From Paenibacillus fonticola DSM 21315 (lineage in GTDB: Bacteria; Bacillota; Bacilli; Paenibacillales; Paenibacillaceae): DNA of 64,000 nt. The stretch is from positions 68,798-132,797 of the forward strand of contig NZ_KB907247.1 in assembly GCF_000381905.1 (NCBI RefSeq), in the 5' to 3' direction. The position numbers were made by a program, and so were the translations under genes. This document shows, piece after piece, positions 51,900 through 60,948 of this stretch. The number at the start of each line of letters is the position of its first letter. The stretch's first letter is position 1. The notes under the pieces were generated by a model. That model searched no databases and had not been told where the DNA came from. It was given only the letters and a program-made list of their open reading frames with translations.

Positions 51900-53006
51900 T
51901 TATTCGTAGATCTGAATTTCGTTATAGAAGGTGTCCCGCTCAACCGGGATGCGTCCGGCGCCTTGGATTAGCCAGATAAGCTCTTTGCGGGTCAATCCTT
52001 CCGGAGTCAGCGCTCCGGCCGCATGGCTAATGCGTTCCTTAATGATCGTGCCATGTACGTCAGAAGCTCCAAAGGTAAGAGCCACCTGGGTTAATTGCAC
52101 ACCGATATTAATAAAGTAAGCTTTAATATGCTGAATATTGTCCAGCATGAGCCTGCTTATAGCGAGCGTTTTAAGGTCCTCGTACGCAGAATTGCGCCGT
52201 GTAATGCCAGCGTTCTTATTCCGCGGCTGCATCGACAGTGGGATGAACACCATAAATCCGTTCGTTTCGTCCTGAAGCTCGCGAATTTGCAGCATGTGGC
52301 GGATCCGGTCTTCGTGGGATTCGATAGCTCCATACAGCATCGTCGTATGGGTCTTCATGCCAAGCTGATGCGCGGTTCTGTGTACATCGAGGTATTGATC
52401 GACATTCGCTTTGTCGACCTTCATTTTTTGGCGGTATTGATCGGACAATATCTCTGCCCCGCCACCGGTCAAGGTTTGCAGTCCGGCTTCCTGCAGCTTC
52501 AGGAGAACCTCCCGCGTGCTCAGGCCGCTGATGCGGGTGAAAAATTCGATTTCCGCCGCCGTATACGCTTTAAGCGTCACTTCAGGGAAGCGTTCATTCA
52601 AAGCTTTTAGCGAGTCCACGTAATATTGAAAAGGAACGTGATTGTTATGGCCGCCAACGATATGAAATTCACGTATTCCAGGATGGATATGCTGTTCGAC
52701 ATAAGCTACCATTTCCTCGCCGGATAAAGTATATGAACCTTCTTCGCCCTGATCTTTGCGGAAGTTGCAAAACGCGCAGTAGGATTCGCATACGTTCGTA
52801 AAATATAGACTCATATTTTCGATAAAATATACTTTATGACCGTTTTTTCTGAGATTGACCTCGTTAGCTAACTGACCAATGGTCAACAAGTCGTTGCTTT
52901 CATATAAATATACCCCGTCTTCCAGCGTAAGACGCTCTCCTTGCCGGACTTTAGCGACGATGTCCGCCATTTTGCTGTCGACACTCGGGCTGATCGCAAT
53001 AGACAT
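51900..53006 (-). CDS. mqnE: Aminofutalosine synthase
   Basis: MqnE (368 aa) is a radical SAM enzyme of the futalosine route to menaquinone, joining a chorismate-derived enolpyruvate to SAM to give aminofutalosine. The cluster motif C-x3-C-x2-C is CESYCAFC, and LTGGGAEILSD and DVHGTI are typical of this family. The start at 53006 follows CGGAGG by about nine bases. It could be confused with MqnC; the length and the GGGAEILSDQYR segment favour MqnE. No other mqn genes are in the window. Confidence 0.88.
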   Translation of the reverse strand: MSIAISPSVDSKMADIVAKVRQGERLTLEDGVYLYESNDLLTIGQLANEVNLRKNGHKVYFIENMSLYFTNVCESYCAFCNFRKDQGEEGSYTLSGEEMVAYVEQHIHPGIREFHIVGGHNNHVPFQYYVDSLKALNERFPEVTLKAYTAAEIEFFTRISGLSTREVLLKLQEAGLQTLTGGGAEILSDQYRQKMKVDKANVDQYLDVHRTAHQLGMKTHTTMLYGAIESHEDRIRHMLQIRELQDETNGFMVFIPLSMQPRNKNAGITRRNSAYEDLKTLAISRLMLDNIQHIKAYFINIGVQLTQVALTFGASDVHGTIIKERISHAAGALTPEGLTRKELIWLIQGAGRIPVERDTFYNEIQIYE

Positions 53007-53124
53007 GATAAAAACCTCCGTTTCCATTAGATGACTCCTGCATGTGTGGAACGTCAGGGAATTTGGAGACCCCCGAGCTATTCTCTCCATAGTAGAAGAG
53101 CATCAAATTAGACAGTGTGTACCA

Positions 53125-53155
53125 CCTCCCCTATTATAAACTTCCATTTGGAAGT
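53125..53155. promoter_or_regulatory. Promoter-operator candidate upstream of mqnE
   Basis: ACTTCCATTTGGAAGT (53140-53155) is a palindrome with seven-base arms around two bases. On the minus strand it is followed directly by TTTATAATAGG, a -10-like hexamer, so it could be an operator at the mqnE promoter. Confidence 0.45.
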
Positions 53156-53248
53156 GGGCAACAAATTGTAATAAAAATCACATATCTTGAGAGGGAGGTT
53201 GATGTGGAGTATACTTTAATTAAGTAAGGAAAAGGAGTGTGAAGACAA

Positions 53249-53605
53249 ATGATTAACATTTCCGATAGTGCAATGGCTCGCATAAAGCAGATGCTGGACC
53301 AAGAAGAGACGCCAGGTATGTTCCTTCGCCTTGGAGTCAATGAGGGCGGCTGCAGCGGTTTTTCATACGGTATGGGCTTGGATGATGAGGAGACCGAGGA
53401 CGATGTCCACATGGACGTACATGGCCTGAAAGTCGTTGTGGATAAGGAAAGCATCCGCTATTTGAACGGCCTTGAAGTAGACTACAAGGAGTCTGGCATG
53501 AGCGGAGGCTTCACGATCCACAATCCGAACGCGATGGCTTCCTGCGGCTGCGGCCAGTCGTTCCGCATGAAGGACGAGGAAGGCCGGCCGGAGGTTTGTG
53601 ATTGA
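53249..53605 (+). CDS. yutM: Fe-S cluster carrier, IscA/HesB family (YutM)
   Basis: A 118-aa A-type Fe-S carrier with the three cluster ligands: Cys in EGGCSGFSY and the C-terminal C-G-C pair in SCGCGQSF. The acidic insert DDEETEDDVHMD is normal for the family. It delivers clusters to enzymes such as LipA and MqnE; both are encoded in this window. ATG after AAAAGGAGTG. Confidence 0.93.
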   Translation: MINISDSAMARIKQMLDQEETPGMFLRLGVNEGGCSGFSYGMGLDDEETEDDVHMDVHGLKVVVDKESIRYLNGLEVDYKESGMSGGFTIHNPNAMASCGCGQSFRMKDEEGRPEVCD

Positions 53606-53646
53606 TCATCGTTCACCGTTGCCCCTTGCGGGATATTTGCTAATAT

Positions 53647-53695
53647 AAAAAGCGCGGCTCTCGCGGAAGAAATTCCGCTGAGGGCTGCGCTTTTT
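53647..53695. terminator. Bidirectional terminator between yutM and the AI-2E permease
   Basis: AAAAGCGC.. GCGCTTTTT outer arms with inner pairing GCGGAA / TTCCGC, T-rich on both strands. Confidence 0.8.
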
Positions 53696-53781
53696 AGGTT
53701 ATCGTGCAATGAGCATATGGGTGTGTAGGCCATTAATTCCCTCAAGGAATCCCTTGGTCATCTTGCTGAGGGCTGGCCTGA

Positions 53782-55023
53782 TCAGTCCGCCTCCTCTTCC
53801 GCTTTGTCCGCGCTGCGGCGGACGTCTGGGGCAGCTACTTTAACGGTAACCTCCATATCCAGATCGGAGACGTCCGCACCGCCCGCGCCTTCCTCTTCAT
53901 ATAGCTTGGAGCGCTGTTCAAACCATTGGAACAGGTGGGTAAAGATAACTTTTAAGACGGCATAGCCTGGCACCGCCAAAATAATCCCGAGCACGCCGAA
54001 TAAGTTTCCTGCCGTCAAGATGACGAAGATGATTGTAATCGGATGAACGCGCAGCGTCTTGCCCATAATTTGCGGGGAGATGAACTTCCCTTCAATAAGC
54101 TGGACGACGGTCCATACGATGATCAGCTTCAACAGCATGAAGGGCGAAGTGACAATCGCTATGATCAAGGCTGGCGTAATCGCAATCGCCGGACCAAGGT
54201 AAGGAACGACGCTTGTAAATGATGCGATGATAGCTAGCACCAGGGAATAATCGAGCCCGATAATCAGAAAACCGATATACAGCAGGACCCCGATACAGAA
54301 GCTGACGATAATCTGTCCCCGTATGTAGGAGCTGATTTGGCCATTGGCTTCGGTCATGACTCGATGCGTCTGTTCACGCAGCTTGACCGGCACGAATCGA
54401 AGTATATAATTCGGCAGCTTCTTCCCGTCCTTCAGCAGGTAGAACAGAATAAACGGCACTGTGACAACGGTCAGTACAATATCGACGATCGCCCCTACAA
54501 ACCCGCCTATGCCGCTGAATGCGTTCTGCAGAATCGAGGAAGCCCGTTCCGATACCGTTTGGGCCAGGTCGGTGAAATTGAAGCCGGTAGACTGCTGGAA
54601 CTGATAAAAGAAGTCGCTGCCGATCAAAGCTTCGAATTGAAGCTGGACTTCATAGCTGTATTTCGGGAAATTATAAATCAGCTCTGTTACCTGCTCTTTG
54701 ACGAGCGGAATGACGGAGATAATAATGATCGTTATAATTCCGATGATGAATAAATATAGAGCCGCAATCGTATAGCCGCGGGGTATTCTTTTTCGTTCCA
54801 TCCAGTTGACTAACGGGTTTAGCAAATAATAAATAGCTCCCGTCAGAAGAATAGGAATCAGCACCGTTTTAAGGAGCACGGCCAAAGGCTTGAATATGAA
54901 CGATATTTTTGTCAGGATAAAAATATTTAAACCAATCAATAGCAAAATGAGTAAAAAGAGTACAAACCGATTGTTAATGAAAAACTTTGTGAATCTGTTA
55001 TTCCAAATTTGTGAACCATTCAT
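53782..55023 (-). CDS. AI-2E family transporter (PerM/YtvI-like)
   Basis: A 413-aa membrane protein with about seven to eight segments of the AI-2E family; the pattern [17 protein letters not shown] near residue 70 and the late segment [19 protein letters not shown] are typical. Members are linked to quorum-signal export or sodium/proton movement; the actual role is unknown here. It has an unusual acidic C-terminal tail of about 50 residues. ATG start, weak ribosome-binding site. Confidence 0.88.
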   Translation of the reverse strand: MNGSQIWNNRFTKFFINNRFVLFLLILLLIGLNIFILTKISFIFKPLAVLLKTVLIPILLTGAIYYLLNPLVNWMERKRIPRGYTIAALYLFIIGIITIIIISVIPLVKEQVTELIYNFPKYSYEVQLQFEALIGSDFFYQFQQSTGFNFTDLAQTVSERASSILQNAFSGIGGFVGAIVDIVLTVVTVPFILFYLLKDGKKLPNYILRFVPVKLREQTHRVMTEANGQISSYIRGQIIVSFCIGVLLYIGFLIIGLDYSLVLAIIASFTSVVPYLGPAIAITPALIIAIVTSPFMLLKLIIVWTVVQLIEGKFISPQIMGKTLRVHPITIIFVILTAGNLFGVLGIILAVPGYAVLKVIFTHLFQWFEQRSKLYEEEGAGGADVSDLDMEVTVKVAAPDVRRSADKAEEEAD

Positions 55024-55120
55024 GCAGAACTTGTCCCCCCTGTCAGCGACCTAGCTGTTTCTACTATTAATATAATACGTACATAAAAAATTAAGTTTCA
55101 GCAATTTTCAAGAGGATAGC

Positions 55121-55182
55121 CAATATGAAAAAGATTCATACCTTACTTCAGCACAGTGAGGGTATGAATCTTTTTCATATTG
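55121..55182. repeat. Perfect 22-bp inverted repeat
   Basis: CAATATGAAAAAGATTCATA(CC) and its exact complement flank an 18-base loop. It lies between the minus-strand AI-2E gene start and the end of the small membrane protein gene at 55205, so it may terminate that transcript, though the arms are AT-rich. Confidence 0.85.
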
Positions 55183-55204
55183 ATCGGAGGGTCAGACTAT
55201 GGAA

Positions 55205-55426
55205 TTATAGAAACTGCTTCTGTATCATCAGTACAATCATGGCAGCGGCGATAATTGAGAACAATATCGATCCGCCTCCCAGTACTTTACGGGAGGTCTT
55301 TATAAATTTGATCCCTATTGCGAACAGTGCGGCGGTAATGGCAATAAGCACAAGGGACATAGCGATCATAGATATCCAGTACAAAATTTCAAATAAAGAC
55401 GCGGTAAACGATTGGTCTGTATCCAA
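55205..55426 (-). CDS. Small membrane protein, 73 aa
   Basis: Two hydrophobic segments (about residues 10-36 and 53-69) joined by a basic loop KFIKTSRKVLGGG. TTG start eight bases after AGGAGGATC; the perfect inverted repeat follows its stop. I do not recognise the family. Confidence 0.7.
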   Translation of the reverse strand: MDTDQSFTASLFEILYWISMIAMSLVLIAITAALFAIGIKFIKTSRKVLGGGSILFSIIAAAMIVLMIQKQFL

Positions 55427-55623
55427 GCCGTGATCCTCCTTTTTACTTTCCCGTATTAAACACTACATCAAATTACTATACGCCATAACACTGATTTTGC
55501 AAAGATAAACGACGCTTGGAAAAAAGGCACGCGCGCGCGGACAATCATACAAGAACAGAAGCCTTGTCCTGAGTATGTATATTCTATAACGCCATAAATA
55601 AGCGCCAGAAAGGAGAGAGTGCC

Positions 55624-56286
55624 ATGGCTGGAAGACAATTAGCCAACAAATGGCTGAAGACCGAAGCGCTGCTTAGAAACGCCGATGTAGCCGTTCACGT
55701 CCCGCAGACTCGTTTATACAGTGCAGAAGCGCTGAAAAGCATATTGCACCAGTTTGGAATGGCGGTTATTAAACCCATTCGCGGTGGCGGTGGGTACGGG
55801 GTCATTAAGGTAGTATATGCGGGTGGGAGATACGGGTTCACCTATATGTCTCACAGTCGGTCATTTGGAAGCTTTGGTGCGATGTTTCGAGCGTTAAACC
55901 AATCGAAGGTTAGAAGAAAATATATTATACAGCAAGGAATTCACTTGGCGCGAATCGGCGGGAGACCTATAGATTATCGTGTAAAGGTTGCCAAGCATAA
56001 CGGGAAATGGGGGTACCGCTCTATGGTGGGGCGGCTGGCTCGCCCGGGGCTGTTCGTGACGAACCTGAGCAGGGGCGGCACCCAGTTAACAGCAAGTCAG
56101 GGGCTGGGACGGTCGTTGGGGAAAGGGGCAATTGTTAAAAAGCGCGCAGAGATGCGGGCGCTGACGAACAAATGTATCGGTATTATGGAATCGGCTTTCC
56201 CTGGCGTTGGGGAGCTCGGTTTTGATTATGGGCTCGATAAGAGCGGGAAGATTTGGATTTTCGAAGTGAATACTCGTCCACAGTAA
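55624..56286 (+). CDS. ATP-grasp protein of the YheC/YheD type
   Basis: A 220-aa protein of the YheC/D family (ATP-grasp), in B. subtilis linked to spore coat. The nucleotide-binding features are VIKPIRGGGGYGV and the C-terminal metal-binding ELGFDYGLDKSG..IFEVNTRPQ. It is shorter than the usual family member (around 350 aa or more), lacking the N-terminal YheC segment, but starts with a good site (AAAGGAGAG) and ends with the normal motif. Confidence 0.78.
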   Translation: MAGRQLANKWLKTEALLRNADVAVHVPQTRLYSAEALKSILHQFGMAVIKPIRGGGGYGVIKVVYAGGRYGFTYMSHSRSFGSFGAMFRALNQSKVRRKYIIQQGIHLARIGGRPIDYRVKVAKHNGKWGYRSMVGRLARPGLFVTNLSRGGTQLTASQGLGRSLGKGAIVKKRAEMRALTNKCIGIMESAFPGVGELGFDYGLDKSGKIWIFEVNTRPQ

Positions 56287-56332
56287 CTTGTTTACAAATA
56301 TTTTTTTCAGTGGAAAAGTAGGCTGCACAACC

Positions 56333-56433
56333 TGTGAATAACTTTTGTCCACAACAATATAGTGTATTTTTCAACTGATCCAGACAATTGTCCACACGTT
56401 ATTCACAGGATTTCCACAATGCATTGTGGATAA
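56333..56433. promoter_or_regulatory. DnaA-box cluster upstream of sda
   Basis: Matches to TTATNCACA: 56399-56407 (TTATTCACA, plus), 56333-56341 (TGTGAATAA, minus) and 56425-56433 (TGTGGATAA, minus) are perfect. TTGTCCACA at 56345-56353 and 56388-56396 differ by one base. Five boxes in 101 bp is far above chance. Confidence 0.85.
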
Positions 56434-56442
56434 CAGGAACGC

Positions 56443-56471
56443 TTGTTCCGCTGTTGAATTCTTGATATGAT
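56443..56471 (+). promoter_or_regulatory. Promoter of sda
   Basis: TTGTTC, a 17-base spacer and TATGAT, about 45 bases before the sda ATG and ten bases after the last DnaA box. Confidence 0.7.
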
Positions 56472-56514
56472 CTAAATATGAATATAGGAAGAAAATAGAA
56501 AGGATGTGTTACCA

Positions 56515-56655
56515 ATGGCGATGTTGACAGACGAAATGCTGCTTGAGTCCTATCACATGGCGACGGAGTTACAGCTAGACAGGGAGTTCATCGCGCTTCT
56601 GTTGGCAGAAATCCATAAGCGTAACCTCAATTTGAACTTGTCCACAATACATTAA
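56515..56655 (+). CDS. sda: Sda, sporulation histidine kinase inhibitor (46 aa)
   Basis: The 46-aa ORF matches Sda, which binds the sporulation kinases (KinA/KinB) and blocks phosphorelay input when replication initiation is active or blocked. It keeps the LxDExLLESYxxATxxxLxxxFIxLLxxEI pattern, including Leu21 and Phe25, which in B. subtilis Sda contact KinA. ATG follows AAAGGATGTG by about seven bases. The DnaA boxes upstream fit the DnaA-activated control known for B. subtilis sda. Confidence 0.93.
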   Translation: MAMLTDEMLLESYHMATELQLDREFIALLLAEIHKRNLNLNLSTIH

Positions 56656-56717
56656 TATGACAATAATAGATTAGATATGAGAGCGCACTGATCGAGTGTC
56701 CGATGCCTGAACTTACC

Positions 56718-56966
56718 TTAAGGCGCCGGCCATGCGTTGACATGATAAATATAAGCCTCATGACAATGAGGACATTGAACGACATGCTCACAACCAGCCG
56801 GAATTTCCGCGGATAATGCCGAGGTATACTGATCGGCTGAGCCATAGGGGCTGTAAGGGCCGGCGTAATCCTGTTTTTTACCGGCATGCTCCAGAGTGGT
56901 GCCGCAATCAGGACAGGAAGCTGTCAGGGCGGCTAACCCGTTACATAATGGGCATATAAATGACAA
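56718..56966 (-). CDS. Zinc-ribbon-like protein, 82 aa
   Basis: An 82-aa protein with three C-x2-C or C-x2-H pairs: CPLC at the N-terminus, CPDC near 19 and CPHC near 66, the layout of a zinc ribbon with a second ribbon or half. The middle is rich in Ser, Tyr, Gly and Ala. TTG start with AGGAGGGA upstream; the family is not recognised. Confidence 0.72.
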   Translation of the reverse strand: MSFICPLCNGLAALTASCPDCGTTLEHAGKKQDYAGPYSPYGSADQYTSALSAEIPAGCEHVVQCPHCHEAYIYHVNAWPAP

Positions 56967-57038
56967 AGGGTATCCCTCCTTTACGGCAGATCACAAATCC
57001 GTATGGTTAGGATACCCTTTATGACGATTGTTATGAAT

Positions 57039-58040
57039 CTACAACTTTAAGTTGCTGCTATGACCTGGGGATAATTTTGCTTCCGGGTCAATATATACTT
57101 TCGCATTGTTTACAGCCGTAGGGGCTTCGCCAAATCCGACGGCAATGAGGTCCAGCTTGCCAGGGTAAGTCGTAATGTCCCCGGCGGCAAAAATACCAGG
57201 AATCGAGCTTTCCATACGCGAATCTACAACGATGGAATTGGACTCGATCTCCAGTCCCCATTCTGCAATCGGGCCTAGTGCGGACACGAAGCCAAAGTTG
57301 ACGATCACATCATCCACTTCAATCTCCTGCGTTTCTTTCGTCTTTACGTGCGCGAGGGTTGCCCGCTCGATCTGGTCGTCGCCATGGAGGGCAACGATTT
57401 CAGACGGTGTAATGACCTGTACGCCGGAGTTCATTAAATTTTCCACACTGTGTTCATGTGCGCGGAATTTATCGCGCCGGTGAATCAGGGTAACCTGCTC
57501 AGCAATTGGCTCAAGCATAAGCGCCCAATCGACTGCGGAATCCCCTCCGCCACTAATCAGCACCTTGCGTCCGCGGAACTTGTTCAGGTCGCTTACGAAG
57601 TAGTGCAAATTTGTTTTCTCGAAGCGGGAAGCTTCCTCAAGCTCTAGGCGCCGCGGCTGGAATGCGCCGACCCCGGCTGCGATGATGATGGCTCGCGCGT
57701 AGTGAACATCGCGATCCGTCGTTACGACGAAATGACGCTCTTCCTTCTTCTCGATGCGCAGAACCTTCTCTTCCAAACGTATATCCGGGTTAAACAGCTT
57801 CAATTGCTCATTCAGGTTATGAACAAGCTCTTGACCTGTAACTTTAGGAAAGCCGGCAATATCGTAAATATATTTCTCAGGATACAGGGCGGCGATTTGT
57901 CCCCCGAGCTGAGGCATACTTTCGATCAATTTGACGGATGTTTTTCTCATACCGCCATAGAAGGCTGCAAACATACCTGCCGGACCACCTCCGATGATAA
58001 GCAGGTCTGTGAATTCGCTGCCGGAATTATGGGATGACAC
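57039..58040 (-). CDS. yumC: Ferredoxin-NADP+ reductase (YumC-like)
   Basis: A 333-aa flavoprotein of the thioredoxin-reductase-like ferredoxin/flavodoxin-NADP+ reductase group, with FAD motif GGGPAGMF and NADPH motif [10 protein letters not shown]. The redox Cys pair of true thioredoxin reductases is absent. It supplies reduced ferredoxin or flavodoxin to partners such as Fe-S and radical SAM enzymes. GTG at 58040 is favoured because GGAGG lies nine bases upstream; TTG at 58046 is only three bases away from it. Confidence 0.9.
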   Translation of the reverse strand: MSSHNSGSEFTDLLIIGGGPAGMFAAFYGGMRKTSVKLIESMPQLGGQIAALYPEKYIYDIAGFPKVTGQELVHNLNEQLKLFNPDIRLEEKVLRIEKKEERHFVVTTDRDVHYARAIIIAAGVGAFQPRRLELEEASRFEKTNLHYFVSDLNKFRGRKVLISGGGDSAVDWALMLEPIAEQVTLIHRRDKFRAHEHSVENLMNSGVQVITPSEIVALHGDDQIERATLAHVKTKETQEIEVDDVIVNFGFVSALGPIAEWGLEIESNSIVVDSRMESSIPGIFAAGDITTYPGKLDLIAVGFGEAPTAVNNAKVYIDPEAKLSPGHSSNLKL

Positions 58041-58455
58041 TGGCAAACACCTCCAGGTAGTTGTTCAAACTTTTATAATGTCAATGCTACTTTATTATAA
58101 GCATCCTCCTTATACTTGCAAAGGGAGCACTAAAGGCGGGTTTATTGGCAAGAAAAAGGGTTGAAAACCCCATAAATCCGCGTAAAATAAGACTTGATCT
58201 TTTATAAAAAAGTCGATATCATTCAGAATATGTGCGTACATAAATGTGACGAAATAGGTAACTCTTATGAATAGGCGCACATTCTTTTTGATAAAATAGC
58301 ATTTAAGGTTTAAAATTGATGTGACAAATGTCGCATCTGCTACTTCGTTTATGGCCAGAGACTATTATTTTATGTGTCAATTTTCACATTTCACATTTCA
58401 GTTTTTGGTTTAATTTAAAATATAGAGTGTTCACATTGGAAGGAGAACAAAATTC
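58041..58455. other. Intergenic regulatory region before ndh
   Basis: No gene. It holds the two palindromes at 58319-58389 and AT-rich DNA; candidate -10 TAAAAT at 58416. The 58220-58290 stretch has GTGCGTACATAAATGTGACG, a further TGTGA word. Confidence 0.6.
58319..58389. promoter_or_regulatory. Paired palindromes, Rex- or FNR/CRP-like
   Basis: Box 1 ATGTGACAAATGTCGCAT (58319-58336) and box 2 ATGTGTCAATTTTCACAT (58372-58389) share TGTG-N8-CACA-like symmetry and are 53 bases apart. They fit Rex (TTGTGAA-N4-TTCACAA) or FNR/CRP (TGTGA-N6-TCACA) consensuses with a few mismatches. In B. subtilis ndh is repressed by Rex, which makes Rex the first guess. Confidence 0.55.
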
Positions 58456-59649
58456 ATGAGTACCATACCTAAAATCGTTATACTTGGTGCTGGTTATGGC
58501 GGTATTTTAACAGCCCAGCGATTGCAGAAAGAACTGAACTACAACGAAGCGGACGTTACTTTAGTCAACCGTCACGATTATCATTATTTTACAACGCATC
58601 TTCATATGCCTGCGGCCGGGACGGATTCGATCGAGAATACGCGCGTGCCGATATCGAAGCTGATTGACGAGTTCAAAATTGACCTCGTGAAATCGAATGT
58701 ACAGGAAATTCGCATCGCTGACAAGAAGGTTGTGCTTCAAGACGGCACATTATCTTATGACTACCTTATTATTGCCCTTGGAGGCGAACCTGAGTCATTT
58801 GGTATTCCCGGACTTGGAGAATATGCGATGACGATCCGCAGCATCAACTCGGTCCGTTTAATCCGCCAGCATATCGAATATCAATTCGCTCTCTATAAAA
58901 CGGATGAAAGCCGTACTGATCGTCTTAACTTCGTCGTTGGCGGCGCCGGTTTCAGCGGTATTGAATTCGTCGCTGAATTGGCTGATCGCGTTCCGGAATT
59001 ATGCAAGGCTTATGATGTGGATCCTGCCCTGGTTAACGTATACAATGTAGAAGCGGCTCCGACTGCACTGCCTGGATTTGATCCGGAGCTGGTTGAATAC
59101 GCAATGGATGTTCTTCGCAAGAAAGGCGTTCAGTTCAAAATTGGCGTAGCAATTAAGGAATGTACTCCAGATGGGGTAGTCCTGGCTACAGGCGAAGAAA
59201 TCAAAGCGGCAACAGTAGTATGGACCGGTGGTATTCGCGGTAACCGTCTTATCGAGGCGGCCGGATTTGAAACGGCTCGCGGCCGGGTAAAAATCGATGA
59301 TTACCTGCGTGCGCCGGAGCATGACAATGTATTCATTATTGGCGACAACTCATTGATGTTCAACCCAGAGGGCCGTCCTTATCCGCCAACGGCTCAAATT
59401 GCCATGCAGCAAGGGGTTACCTGCGCGCAGAACGTCGTTGCTTCCATACGTGGCAAAGAGCTGAGGAAATTTGCATTCAGCAACAAAGGTACCGTTGCTT
59501 CCCTCGGTAAGGGTGAAGCCATTGCATCGGCATTTGGCAAGAAATACAAAGGCTGGGTTGCCGCTCAGCTCAAGAAGCTGGTTGACATGCGTTATCTGTT
59601 TACGATCGGCGGTATTCCGTTAGTATTGAAAAAAGGCAGATTCTTGTAA
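58456..59649 (+). CDS. ndh: Type II NADH dehydrogenase (Ndh)
   Basis: A 397-aa membrane-associated flavoprotein that passes electrons from NADH to menaquinone without pumping protons. FAD motif GAGYGGIL, NAD motif GGAGFSGIE, the quinone-site region AQIAMQQGV, and the C-terminal membrane helix (RYLFTIGGIPLVLKKG) are all visible. It resembles YumB/Ndh of Bacillus. Good ribosome-binding site (GGAAGGAG). A small gene follows two bases after the stop. Confidence 0.95.
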   Translation: MSTIPKIVILGAGYGGILTAQRLQKELNYNEADVTLVNRHDYHYFTTHLHMPAAGTDSIENTRVPISKLIDEFKIDLVKSNVQEIRIADKKVVLQDGTLSYDYLIIALGGEPESFGIPGLGEYAMTIRSINSVRLIRQHIEYQFALYKTDESRTDRLNFVVGGAGFSGIEFVAELADRVPELCKAYDVDPALVNVYNVEAAPTALPGFDPELVEYAMDVLRKKGVQFKIGVAIKECTPDGVVLATGEEIKAATVVWTGGIRGNRLIEAAGFETARGRVKIDDYLRAPEHDNVFIIGDNSLMFNPEGRPYPPTAQIAMQQGVTCAQNVVASIRGKELRKFAFSNKGTVASLGKGEAIASAFGKKYKGWVAAQLKKLVDMRYLFTIGGIPLVLKKGRFL

Positions 59650-59650
59650 A

Positions 59651-59896
59651 ATGCGCCATTGCAGTGTTCAGGTACGAGGTTTGTTGACGCGCGATGAGCT
59701 TGACAGATACAATGCACTGATGGAAGTTGGCTCTTATTTGGAGTCGCAGCAAAGGCATGATCTCGCTTACCATGTGCAGAAGGAAGTCGATATTCTTATT
59801 CTTCCGGCAATCGAAAGGCTGAAGGAAAAAGGCAGAGCCCGTGACCGTGCTACAGCAGAGTTCCTGGAATCGCTGCGGGAAGACGAGGAACAATAA
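59651..59896 (+). CDS. Small helical protein coupled to ndh, 81 aa
   Basis: An 81-aa charged, helical protein without a known domain: LLTRDELDRYNALMEVGSYLE and HVQKEVDILILPAIERLKEK are amphipathic. Its ATG starts one base after the ndh stop, so translation is likely coupled; no separate strong ribosome-binding site. The start could be later (TTG near 59680). Possibly an Ndh partner; function unknown. Confidence 0.6.
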   Translation: MRHCSVQVRGLLTRDELDRYNALMEVGSYLESQQRHDLAYHVQKEVDILILPAIERLKEKGRARDRATAEFLESLREDEEQ

Positions 59897-59913
59897 ATAT
59901 AGTGTTCATACAA

Positions 59914-59954
59914 TAACAGGGGTGTCCAGATTCGATCTGGGCACCCCTGTTTAC
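59914..59954. terminator. Terminator between ndh unit and hemQ
   Basis: AACAGGGGTGTCCAGA / TCTGGGCACCCCTGTT long stem with a TTCGA loop, usable in both directions. Confidence 0.88.
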
Positions 59955-59979
59955 ATACTAAATTAGCATGAATTTTAGC

Positions 59980-60726
59980 TTATAGCTTAAGCATTTCCTC
60001 GAACCGCTGCTCATCGAGCAAATTCCCTACATAGAACGAGCCGAACTCCCCGTAGCGGGCGCTCACTTCGTCAAAGCGCATTTCATAAACCAGCTTCTTG
60101 AACTGAAGAGCATCATCCGAAAACAGGGTCACACCCCATTCCCAATCATCGAGACCGACGGAGCCCGTAATAATCTGCTTCACTTTGCCGGCGTAGCTGC
60201 GGCCGATGAGCCCATGGCTGCGCATCAAGGCACGGCGGTCATCCATGGACAACATGTACCAGTTGTCGTTCAGCTCGCGCTTCTTGTTCATCGGGTAGAA
60301 GCATATATATTTCGATTTCGGCAAAATCGGCTGCAGGCGGGCCATAACTTCGGGATTCGCCTTCGGATCGCCGCCTCCCGATGCTAAATAGTTGCTCAGT
60401 TCGACGACGCTGACATAAGAATAAGACTTAGTAGTGTATTGGGCAAATGTTGTTTTGTTGAAGGCGTTCTCGAGAGCGTTCAAATCTTCGAGCGTTTCGC
60501 GAAGATGCATAAATACAAAGTCAGCCTTCTGGCCTACGACGGAGTAAACGGCGGTGCTTCCGTTCTTCACTTGCTCCACATTGCTCCATTCCTGTAAGAA
60601 GGCGTGCAGCTCTTCCAGCGCCCCTGCCCGTTCTTCATCGTCGGCGGCTTTCCAAGCAGTCCAGTTGATTGAACGGAAATCATGCAGGGCGTACCAGCCT
60701 TCCAGCGTCAGTGCTGCTTCATTCAT
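59980..60726 (-). CDS. hemQ: Coproheme decarboxylase (HemQ/ChdC)
   Basis: HemQ (248 aa) converts iron-coproporphyrin III to heme B, the last step of the coproporphyrin-dependent heme pathway of Gram-positives. It belongs to the chlorite dismutase fold. Catalytic Tyr144 ([10 protein letters not shown]) and proximal heme His171 (MRSHGLIGR) are present. The heme made feeds CtaB and CtaA. ATG start, AGGAGTG eight bases upstream. Confidence 0.95.
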   Translation of the reverse strand: MNEAALTLEGWYALHDFRSINWTAWKAADDEERAGALEELHAFLQEWSNVEQVKNGSTAVYSVVGQKADFVFMHLRETLEDLNALENAFNKTTFAQYTTKSYSYVSVVELSNYLASGGGDPKANPEVMARLQPILPKSKYICFYPMNKKRELNDNWYMLSMDDRRALMRSHGLIGRSYAGKVKQIITGSVGLDDWEWGVTLFSDDALQFKKLVYEMRFDEVSARYGEFGSFYVGNLLDEQRFEEMLKL

Positions 60727-60948
60727 TTATAATCACTCCTAGGTTTCCTATAATTTCAAGAGAGAACATGCTGTCCCTATTGTATCCTAAGGCTGCATAG
60801 CGGGCAAATCGATTCACAATCTATTCACGGAAAGTTCGTTGCTTCGCAACATTTTTTCTAGTAAACTTACTACTAGTGCTAATTAAATGTGATCTAGCTT
60901 ATAGAGCCAGTTCTTTTTGAATGGCCTCTAAGGAAGGGTTGGGAAAGA

